Virus record (IMG/VR): IMGVR_UViG_3300025141_000127
Coordinates: 1 to 54,089 of that record
DNA from: a virus
Length of the DNA: 54,089 bases
Strand: one strand, 5' to 3'
The notes beneath the pieces were generated by a model that did no database searches, had not been told where the DNA came from, and was given only the letters and a program-made list of their open reading frames with translations. Both the position numbers and the translations under genes were made by a program. Below, piece after piece: positions 23,484 to 28,800 of the stretch (position 1 is its first letter; each line of letters begins with the position of its first letter).

Positions 23484-24088
23484 GCCGCACCTCCAAGCTG
23501 CAAGAACTGCGAGAGGTGGAGCGCCGCCGCGTGGTAGGACCGGCTCGTGTTCAGCGAGACCTGCTGTAGCCGCCGCAGGATCTCCTCCGCCTCGTCCATG
23601 TCTCCTCGGTTGCGGAAGTCCACGATGTCCTGCGCCAGCTTGCGGACGGTGGTCTGCACCGTACCCCTCGCGCACAACCACCAGAACTCCCGGTCATAGG
23701 TACGCTCGCGCTGAAGCTGGCCCTCCCTCACGGTTGCCCGGAACCACTTGTTGTCCACGTCATCTATGCCACGCTCCCGAAGGTCAAGCAGGACCGCCCA
23801 CTGGGAGAGACACCACGCAACAGCATCCCTGTCCTCTCGGTTGTAGTCCCGAACTACGAACACCATCCTTTCGTCCTCGACGTAGGCCAAGGGATGCCCC
23901 TCGTCCCCGTGAGTGGGGTGCTCGTAGATGCGCACGCCGTAGCGGGAGTAGAGCAGGGTGGAGTTCAGCCTAAGCTCGTCTCCACTCCACTTTGTGGTGG
24001 GCAGATCCCAGAAGTCGCAGAAGTAGCGGCCGTCCGCAAGGGAGGGGTACAGGTACGGGACGTAGGTTGTGTTTGTGTCGCGGTTCAT
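23480..24088 (-). CDS. Hypothetical protein ending GGAA
   Basis: 202 residues. The N-terminal half is strand-rich (NTTYVPYLYPSLADGRYFCDFWDL, SRYGVRIYEHPTHGDEGHPLAYVEDERMVFVVRD). The C-terminal half is helical and charged (REFWWLCARGTVQTTVRKLAQDIV, EAEEILRRLQQVSLNTS). No family recognised. The ATG at 24088 is fixed by the ATGA junction and GGGAGGTGCAGC. It is the largest member of the junction-linked string. Confidence 0.6.
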   Translation of the reverse strand: MNRDTNTTYVPYLYPSLADGRYFCDFWDLPTTKWSGDELRLNSTLLYSRYGVRIYEHPTHGDEGHPLAYVEDERMVFVVRDYNREDRDAVAWCLSQWAVLLDLRERGIDDVDNKWFRATVREGQLQRERTYDREFWWLCARGTVQTTVRKLAQDIVDFRNRGDMDEAEEILRRLQQVSLNTSRSYHAAALHLSQFLQLGGAA

Positions 24089-24780
24089 GCTGCACCTCCC
24101 TGCGCGCTGCGCACAGGCTCGGCGATGACCCTGCCCACGGTGACGACATCGCCCTGCTCCAACGCAGCGATGTACGCGAAGCGGGAGAGGTTGCACCGGC
24201 AGTCGTCCTCGCTGGCGGCGATGTAGCTTGAGCCCTCATACCGATTGTGGATGCGCACGACGGCGGCGCCCTTCGTGATGGGCAGGAAGGACACGCGCCC
24301 AACCATGCCCCCATCCGTGTCAGCCATGCTGGGGCGAAGGCCGGAAGAGAGAGCCTGCTGCACGCAGGTCCAGACCTCGTCGGTCATGTCGGAGCAGTGC
24401 TTGCGGAAGTGGCCTCGGTTGCTGGTGACGATGGTGTGCGGGGTGGGTCCGCAGGTGGCGGGGTAGGTGATCGCCACCTCATGGTCAGCGTAGTCGAAGG
24501 CCTCTTCGATCACCGCGCCCGTGGCGTGGGCGATGGTAGGTCCGACCTCCTCAAGTGCTGCCCGGTACATCGCCTCCTTCGGGGCGGCCTCGTCCACCTC
24601 CTCGGTGGTGAGCGCACCGTACAGGTCGTCCATCGTGGCAGGGGAGCGGGGATCGTGACCGTAGGTGAAGAGCAGGTCACGCAGACCCTCGGTCAGGTGG
24701 ACGTTCACGTCGTCGTGGATGCGTTGGGCGCACGCGCCCTCGGCGAAGTCAAGTTCAATGGTGAAGCGGATTTTTTTCAT
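24085..24780 (-). CDS. Hypothetical protein ending GGAA
   Basis: 231 residues. Starts MKKIRFTIELDFAEGACAQRIHDD, with a middle segment ATCGPTPHTIVTSNRGHFRKHCSD and C-terminal strands AAVVRIHNRYEGSSYIAA and GDVVTVGRVIAEP. No family recognised. GAGAGGACACC sets the ATG. It heads the run of five genes whose boundaries use the GGAA junction. Confidence 0.6.
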   Translation of the reverse strand: MKKIRFTIELDFAEGACAQRIHDDVNVHLTEGLRDLLFTYGHDPRSPATMDDLYGALTTEEVDEAAPKEAMYRAALEEVGPTIAHATGAVIEEAFDYADHEVAITYPATCGPTPHTIVTSNRGHFRKHCSDMTDEVWTCVQQALSSGLRPSMADTDGGMVGRVSFLPITKGAAVVRIHNRYEGSSYIAASEDDCRCNLSRFAYIAALEQGDVVTVGRVIAEPVRSAQGGAA

Positions 24781-24815
24781 GGTGTCCTCTCGAATGAATG
24801 GTGGGTGGGTGGTGA

Positions 24816-25190
24816 TCAGATGTTGTTTGCGTATGCGTAACGGGCCTCGCGCTCATCTTCCTCAAGCTTCTTGACGCGCTCCTCGATGAGGTGGGCGATG
24901 TACGCGGCCTTCACCTCGGACGCACCGCGCAGGGGACCGTGGTTAGCAGAAGGGCCGGAGGTGCGGAAGTAGTGGAGAGCGTTGCGGTCACCGTCGTAGA
25001 CCATGTGCGATGTTCCATCGCTCGTAATCTTGAGCCCCTTCGGGATCTCGATGTCGAGCAGGGTAGCAAGGGCGCGAAGTTTCCTGACGCCCTCGGCCTC
25101 TCCGCCCGCCAGCGTGAAGACTGCGGTCTCGATGTCGAAGGTCATGGTGATGCCGGGCTCGGATGCGTGCTGGGTGAATGCGATGTTCAT
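24816..25190 (-). CDS. Hypothetical protein downstream of hammerhead 4
   Basis: 124 residues: TMTFDIETAVFTLAGGEAEGVRKLRALATLLDIEIPKG, then a central strand region and an acidic C-terminal helix HLIEERVKKLEEDEREARYAY. No family recognised. The ATG at 25190 follows GAGAGGACAAC and lies 29 nt after the ribozyme, so its mRNA would begin with the ribozyme's first helix if cleavage occurs. Confidence 0.6.
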   Translation of the reverse strand: MNIAFTQHASEPGITMTFDIETAVFTLAGGEAEGVRKLRALATLLDIEIPKGLKITSDGTSHMVYDGDRNALHYFRTSGPSANHGPLRGASEVKAAYIAHLIEERVKKLEEDEREARYAYANNI

Positions 25191-25219
25191 GTTGTCCTCT
25201 CGAATGGTTGATGGCTGAC

Positions 25220-25275
25220 GGGGTTTCGGCCCTCTGTGGGCCATCGTCAGGAGCGCAGATGCAGCGCCCGACCCC
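25220..25275 (-). ncRNA. Type III hammerhead ribozyme 4
   Basis: Leftward transcript, 25275 to 25220. Helix III GGGGU/ACCCC, cleavage after C at 25270, helix I GGGCGC/GCGCUC (one G-U, 7-nt loop), core CUGACGA, one extra U, helix II GGCCC/GGGCC (5-nt loop), then GAAA. All invariant hammerhead core bases are present. An extra residue at exactly this core position is described for a viroid hammerhead. The UUCG hairpin ACCC-UUCG-GGGU (25282-25271) overlaps helix III here, and CGUCAG just downstream can pair with the core CUGACG, so two competing folds exist. It sits 12 nt after the preceding gene's stop codon. Confidence 0.87.
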
Positions 25276-25287
25276 GAAGGGTGGGCG

Positions 25288-26055
25288 TCAGCCCTGCACC
25301 TCCCACTCGACGAGCGCGTCACCGATGGCGTCGGACATGTCCACGATGAGGGAGCGCTCCACGGCGTAGGCGTGACCCCTGTCGGTGGCGTTGGAGCCGT
25401 GCTCATGGAGGGCGCTGAAGTATCCCTTCAGCATGTCGTGTGAGGCCCAGTGGAAGGCGCTCCATTGCAGGGCGGACATGTCCTCACCGTACCCGAGATA
25501 CCTTTCGACGATCTCGCCAACGGAGTGACTGTCACTATTCCTCCACGTCCGCTCGAAACCCCAGCCGCCGTCCTTGAGTTGGCGCTCGACAGTGAAGGTC
25601 CGACGAACGCAGATGTGCGAGCGAGCATCGCCGTCGAAGGACGTGATGGTGGCCACGACATCCACCTTGATGCGACGCACGACGCCCTCGAAGTCGGTGT
25701 TCTCGTAGGTGGCGGTGGGCATGGTCGCCGTCAGGTCGTGCTCGATCCCGCGCGATGGGCGGGAGTGGATGTGACGCGCTTCGCCGGCGCGGCGAACGCA
25801 CCAAGCGGTGAACTCCTCGGAGAAGAGAGGCGCGACAGGCGTGACGGTGACGCCGCAGGCATAGCCGCCGCCGCCGATGGTGACGCTCTCGCCTGTGGCC
25901 TTGGCCGCTGCCGTCGCAGCCATGATGAGGGCTAGCGTCACATCGTTCACGACCTCCTCGTCGTAGCTCGAACGCTTGATGTCGTCCCCGTCCATGCGGG
26001 TCGTGAGGGGGCCGGTGTCGCCGGTGTTGATGGTGATGTCGAATGTCGGTGTCAT
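25288..26055 (-). CDS. Hypothetical protein between hammerheads 3 and 4
   Basis: 255 residues. The N-terminus is Asp/Thr-rich (TFDITINTGDTGPLTTRMDGDD), followed by VNDVTLALIMAATAAAKATGESVTIGGGGYACG, a strand-rich centre (RIKVDVVATITSFDGD, HICVRRTFTVERQ), and a helical end. No family recognised. The ATG at 26055 follows GAGAGGACAAC. It would be released as a single-gene mRNA if both flanking ribozymes cut. Confidence 0.6.
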   Translation of the reverse strand: MTPTFDITINTGDTGPLTTRMDGDDIKRSSYDEEVVNDVTLALIMAATAAAKATGESVTIGGGGYACGVTVTPVAPLFSEEFTAWCVRRAGEARHIHSRPSRGIEHDLTATMPTATYENTDFEGVVRRIKVDVVATITSFDGDARSHICVRRTFTVERQLKDGGWGFERTWRNSDSHSVGEIVERYLGYGEDMSALQWSAFHWASHDMLKGYFSALHEHGSNATDRGHAYAVERSLIVDMSDAIGDALVEWEVQG

Positions 26056-26080
26056 GTTGTCCTCTCTGGTTGTGACTGAC

Positions 26081-26135
26081 GGGGTTTCGGCTCTCCATGA
26101 GCCATCGTCAGGCGGGCGGTACAGCCCACGACCCC
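26081..26135 (-). ncRNA. Type III hammerhead ribozyme 3
   Basis: Leftward transcript, 26135 to 26081. Helix III GGGGU/ACCCC, cleavage after C at 26130, helix I GUGGGC/GCCCGC (one U-G, loop UGUACC), core CUGACGA, extra U, helix II GGCUC/GAGCC (loop AUGGA), GAAA. Compared with ribozyme 4, helix II has a compensatory change (GGCUC/GAGCC against GGCCC/GGGCC), which supports a selected structure. The downstream CGUCAG can also pair with the core here. The start codon of the next gene is 25 nt beyond. Confidence 0.9.
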
Positions 26136-26136
26136 T

Positions 26137-26152
26137 GCCCCCCGAAGGGGGC
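26137..26152 (-). other. C(UUCG)G hairpin upstream of hammerhead 3
   Basis: The leftward strand reads GCCCCC-UUCG-GGGGGC, a 6-bp stem 7 nt after the preceding stop and one base before helix III of the ribozyme. After cleavage it would sit near the new 3' end of the upstream mRNA and could block 3' exonucleases. Confidence 0.8.
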
Positions 26153-26159
26153 TCGGTGA

Positions 26160-26639
26160 TCAGCCCTTCACCTCCTTCACGATGCGGACCTTGAGGTTCG
26201 ACACGCACTTGGCGAGACCCCATCCAGTCGGGCTCCTGCTTTCGTCAGGGAGATCCTTCCAGACCTTGAGCCCGGTCATGAAGTCGTCCTTGTCGTAGCC
26301 AGAGCCGGCGGTGACGAGACCGAAGAGCACGGTGGCAATGACGGTAAGCTCGCGGTCCTTCGCCAGCACCCGCTCGGTGGTGGGGTACTTCGGATGGGCC
26401 TCGGCCTCGGCCACCGAGAGTCGAGGGTGCTTCTTGTCGAACTTCTTCATCCGGCTGTAGGCGTCCCTCTCGGCAGCGTAGGCGGCGAGGGCATACCGAT
26501 GGAGGATCCGAAGTCCGGCGTCGCCGTGGCAGGCGGTGTGAAAGCCAACCGTGAAGCACTGGGTCGCGAGGCGGTGCATGGTCTCGGCCTCGGCTGCGGT
26601 CATGTTGATGGTGATGGTCTTGTTGGTGGTCGGTGTCAT
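26160..26639 (-). CDS. Hypothetical protein between hammerheads 2 and 3
   Basis: 159 residues, helical: NMTAAEAETMHRLATQCFTVGFH, LRILHRYALAAYAAERDAYSRMKKF, an HPKYPTTERVLAKDRELTVIATVLFG segment, and a basic end LKVRIVKEVKG. No family recognised. The ATG at 26639 follows GAGAGGACGAC. Bounded by ribozymes on both sides. Confidence 0.6.
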   Translation of the reverse strand: MTPTTNKTITINMTAAEAETMHRLATQCFTVGFHTACHGDAGLRILHRYALAAYAAERDAYSRMKKFDKKHPRLSVAEAEAHPKYPTTERVLAKDRELTVIATVLFGLVTAGSGYDKDDFMTGLKVWKDLPDESRSPTGWGLAKCVSNLKVRIVKEVKG

Positions 26640-26661
26640 GTCGTCCTCTCGTTGGTTGGTT

Positions 26662-26708
26662 CCGTTTCGGCCTTGCTTGGCCTCATCAGCGGGGCTTCCC
26701 CCGGACGG
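26662..26708 (-). ncRNA. Type III hammerhead ribozyme 2
   Basis: Leftward transcript, 26708 to 26662. Helix III CCGU/ACGG (4 bp), cleavage after C at 26704, helix I CGGGG/CCCCG (loop GAAG), core CUGAUGA, helix II GGCC/GGCC (loop AAGCAA), GAAA. There is no extra core base, and this is a textbook consensus. Helix III is the shortest of the four. The next start codon is 22 nt downstream. Confidence 0.92.
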
Positions 26709-26709
26709 T

Positions 26710-26723
26710 GCCCCCGAAGGGGC
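26710..26723 (-). other. C(UUCG)G hairpin upstream of hammerhead 2
   Basis: GCCCC-UUCG-GGGGC on the leftward strand, 7 nt after the preceding TAG and one base before ribozyme helix III. Same arrangement as at the other ribozymes. Confidence 0.8.
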
Positions 26724-26730
26724 GTGGCGG

Positions 26731-26949
26731 CTAGTAGCCCTCCTCGGATGTGACCTTGTCGAACCAGCGTTCGCAGAGGCGTGCGGTGTCGAGGTCGCCA
26801 TCTGACCTCGCGTTAAACCCGAGCAGGTCGAGCATGGTGCAGCCGGGGCACCCGAAGGCCTCCTCGATGTGATCTTCCTTGTACTGGCGCAGCTTGCTGA
26901 TGACCCATTCTGCCGTCCGTCGTGTCTCTGTCTTGTATGTCCGTTTCAT
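26731..26949 (-). CDS. Hypothetical protein between hammerheads 1 and 2
   Basis: 72 residues: a basic start KRTYKTETRRTAEWVISKLRQYKEDHIEEAFG, then CPGCTMLDLLGFNARSDGD and CERWFDKVTSEEGY. One Cys-x2-Cys plus a later Cys might bind metal. No family recognised. GAGAGGACGAC precedes the ATG, 18 nt after the ribozyme. Confidence 0.6.
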   Translation of the reverse strand: MKRTYKTETRRTAEWVISKLRQYKEDHIEEAFGCPGCTMLDLLGFNARSDGDLDTARLCERWFDKVTSEEGY

Positions 26950-26967
26950 GTCGTCCTCTCGTTGGTT

Positions 26968-27016
26968 GCTGTTTCGCCCTTCATCGGGCTCGTCAGGTGG
27001 GCTTCCCCACGACAGC
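26968..27016 (-). ncRNA. Type III hammerhead ribozyme 1
   Basis: Leftward transcript, 27016 to 26968. Helix III GCUGU/ACAGC, cleavage after C at 27011, helix I GUGGG/CCCAC (loop GAAG), core CUGACGA, helix II GCCC/GGGC (loop GAUGAA), GAAA. It is a complete consensus without insertions and the first ribozyme met by leftward transcription from the origin. Helix sequences differ from ribozyme 2 throughout while the core, the GAUG/AAGC-sized loop II and the GAAG loop are kept. Confidence 0.93.
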
Positions 27017-27031
27017 GCCCCCGAAGGGGCG
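27016..27031 (-). other. C(UUCG)G hairpin upstream of hammerhead 1
   Basis: CGCCCC-UUCG-GGGGCG on the leftward strand, 6 bp, starting 5 nt after the preceding TAG. Its last base is also the first of ribozyme helix III, so the two structures stack directly or share that pair. Confidence 0.8.
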
Positions 27032-27036
27032 GCCCG

Positions 27037-27300
27037 CTAGGGCTGGGTGATCAGCTTCACCAGAAGCAGGGTGATTGCGTCGTCGTTGGCCGGGTTGTAC
27101 CGGGCCAGAGCCTCCTCCAGCGTGACGCCTTGCAGGTACTTCCGCAGGTAGATGTGGACGAACTCCGTGCTGAGATCCGTCGTCGGGCCTTCGTGGTGGC
27201 GACGGGGCTCGGTGCTGCCGAGGGCGTCCTCGTAGGTGAGGTTGGCCGTGGCTGGCACGAAGGTGATGTCGGCGGTGTCGAGAATGGATTGGAGTGTCAT
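27037..27300 (-). CDS. Hypothetical protein upstream of hammerhead 1
   Basis: 87 residues: MTLQSILDTADITFVPATANLTYEDALG, then RRHHEGPTTDLSTEFVHIYLRKYLQGVTLEEALARY and a hydrophobic end AITLLLVKLITQP. No family recognised. The ATG at 27300 is preferred to a TTG five codons upstream because GAGGACACACACC precedes it. Confidence 0.6.
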   Translation of the reverse strand: MTLQSILDTADITFVPATANLTYEDALGSTEPRRHHEGPTTDLSTEFVHIYLRKYLQGVTLEEALARYNPANDDAITLLLVKLITQP

Positions 27301-27329
27301 GGTGTGTGTCCTCAAAGGTTGGTTGGTGA

Positions 27330-27515
27330 TCAGGAGATGAAGGCGTTCTTGTGGAGGATCTGGCGGGTCCGGCCAGTGGCGGGGCAGCAGAGGGTGACCC
27401 AGTCGCCGGTCGCGAGGGAGATGGCCTTGGCCGAGTCCATCGCGGTGAAGATGTTGCCGGTGACCGTGTGAACGGTGTCGGTGTTGTCGGTGATGGTGAA
27501 CAGCTTGATGCGCAT
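27330..27515 (-). CDS. Hypothetical protein, first gene of the leftward arm
   Basis: 61 residues, strand-rich: KLFTITDNTDTVHTVTGNIFTAMDSAKAISLATGDWVTLCC, then PATGRTRQILHKNAFIS. It resembles a small barrel domain but no family is recognised. GGGGG lies 7 nt ahead of the ATG, weaker than its neighbours' signals. The leftward promoter should lie upstream in the intergenic region, but no clear -35/-10 pair is seen. Confidence 0.6.
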   Translation of the reverse strand: MRIKLFTITDNTDTVHTVTGNIFTAMDSAKAISLATGDWVTLCCPATGRTRQILHKNAFIS

Positions 27516-27673
27516 GGATGGCCCCCAGAAGAAAAGAGAAGAGATTCAGAATGTGGACGCTCTTTGGCGTACTAGTAGTGTAGGCGCAAACGGGCCGGGT
27601 CAGAGGAAGGGCCTGTAAAGCTGGGCCGGCAGCGGGTTTAGAAAAGTTGTAAACTCTTGCATGACACGGGTTT

Positions 27674-27701
27674 CGGGGGCCTCCCGACGATCGGGGGCCT
27701 C
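27674..27701. repeat. Direct repeat CGGGGGCCTC x2
   Basis: Two identical 10-bp units at 27674-27683 and 27692-27701 (18 bp apart) at the edge of the large intergenic region. Between 27516 and 27670 nothing else is seen. They may be protein-binding sites for control of the divergent arms. Confidence 0.55.
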
Positions 27702-27734
27702 GCGATATTCGGCGTTCTACCGTGGAGCCAACTC

Positions 27735-27800
27735 AACGGGCAAACGCCAGCTTTCGGGCGAAAATGGGGGTGATCGCGAACGGGCCAACGCCGGCTTTCG
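27735..27800. repeat. 22-bp imperfect direct repeat x2
   Basis: AACGGGCAAACGCCAGCTTT plus CG at 27735-27756 recurs at 27779-27800 with two substitutions, 44 bp start to start, about four helical turns. The phasing suggests a pair of sites for one protein on the same DNA face. Confidence 0.65.
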
Positions 27801-27823
27801 TGAGGTGAGCTTGGCCGGGTCGC

Positions 27824-27875
27824 CCTGATCAGGAGCCCGACTTCGGAGCCAGCTTGCTCGCAAACCTGATCAGGA
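27824..27875. repeat. Palindrome CCTGATCAGG x2
   Basis: The perfect 10-bp palindrome, followed by A, occurs at 27824-27833 and 27865-27874, 41 bp apart. Dimeric regulators bind such sites. The HTH proteins at 28574 and 11030 are candidates. The stretch 27880-28190 has no gene or repeat that I can support. Confidence 0.6.
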
Positions 27876-28196
27876 TGGGACGAGACCACCACATGTAGGA
27901 GAGGGGTCCGCGACACCCTTCCGAGCGACACCCCAACGACCCGTTCAGACACCCCCACCGGAGAGGGAGTACACGCCGGATGCACTGCACCACATGAGGG
28001 GGCGACCACTACCGGTTGAGAGCCCCCAAATGGGGTGTTCTGGCCCGCAGAAGATGGTGCCCGCGAGGGGGGTCGAGTCGAGGTCGAGGGCTCCCGAGGT
28101 GGGCGGGCGGCGCAACGGACCATCCCCCTTTTTCGCAAAAAAAATTCTATTACTGGGTTACTGCCTCAACATGACGGCGGTTTTTGACATTTTCTT

Positions 28197-28484
28197 GTCT
28201 ACGCTTGTCTACGCTTTGTCTACACCCTAGCGAGGCAAAGTGTAGACAGATTATCCCAGCTTAATCCTTTACTATGGCCCAATGTCTACGTTGTCTACGG
28301 TGTCTACACCCTACATTCAATCAATCCCATATATATAAAGATAGTACCCCCCTATATGGTACTACCCCGAAACAGCTACAGAACTCATAATAGGGAAAAA
28401 AGCGTAGACAGTGTAGACAACTAGCCATATGCCCGCTGCAAGCTGAACTATCGTGTCTACGCTAAAACGTAGCAAAGTGTAGAC
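28197..28484. repeat. Iteron array GTCTAC x11, candidate replication origin
   Basis: GTCTAC occurs forward at 28197, 28207, 28218, 28284, 28293, 28302 and 28455 and inverted at 28242, 28404, 28413 and 28479. Clusters are spaced 9-11 bp, one helical turn. TGTCTACAC and GTGTAGACA form a 9-bp inverted pair at 28217-28249. The middle (28328-28345) is an AT-rich run, a possible unwinding element, flanked by TAGTACC/GGTACTA. The array lies directly upstream of an HTH gene and the primase-helicase gene, the usual position of an iteron origin. A role in controlling those genes is equally possible. Confidence 0.75.
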
Positions 28485-28573
28485 ATCCAAGGCTGTCGTC
28501 TATGTCGTGCCCTGTCACCCCTTGCACACCTACGACGGCTATGTTACTTGGGCTGGGACAGAGGAGGGAGATA

Positions 28574-28792
28574 ATGTCATCAAATGTGCTTCTTTCTGTC
28601 GTAGAGGTAGCCCAGCGTTTGCGGGTTAGCTCTAGGACAGTGCAACGTTTAATCAGGTCGCAGCAGCTAAGGGCCTATCGCGTCGGGCGACAACTTAGGA
28701 TACCGGAGTTGGCCATCACGGAGTTGTTGCGGAACACGCGCTTCGACGATGATGAGTTTGAGAAGATTCAGGCCGCTGAAGCGTTGTTCTAG
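28574..28792 (+). CDS. Helix-turn-helix protein (excisionase/MerR-like, HTH_17 type)
   Basis: 72 residues. SVVEVAQRLRVSSRTVQRLIRSQQLRAYRVGRQLRIPELAITELL is the classic HTH_17 pattern shared by excisionases and small regulators. GGAGGGAG lies 3-4 nt before the ATG at 28574, and an ATG further up (28502) has no ribosome binding site and runs into the iteron region. It is the first rightward gene next to the GTCTAC array, so it may bind those repeats as an origin-binding protein or autoregulator. No integrase is encoded, so an excisionase role is unlikely. Confidence 0.8.
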   Translation: MSSNVLLSVVEVAQRLRVSSRTVQRLIRSQQLRAYRVGRQLRIPELAITELLRNTRFDDDEFEKIQAAEALF

Positions 28793-28800
28793 GGGGGAGT

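Noticed and set aside
27516-28196. Long leftward frames across the intergenic region (for example 27638-28138)
   Set aside because: Composition is low-complexity Pro/Ser/Arg with no ribosome binding site, and the frames run through repeats. Judged non-coding.
28502-28573. Upstream ATG extending the HTH protein by 24 residues
   Set aside because: No ribosome binding site and a Pro/Cys/Thr-rich extension unlike the domain. The ATG at 28574 has GGAGGGAG.
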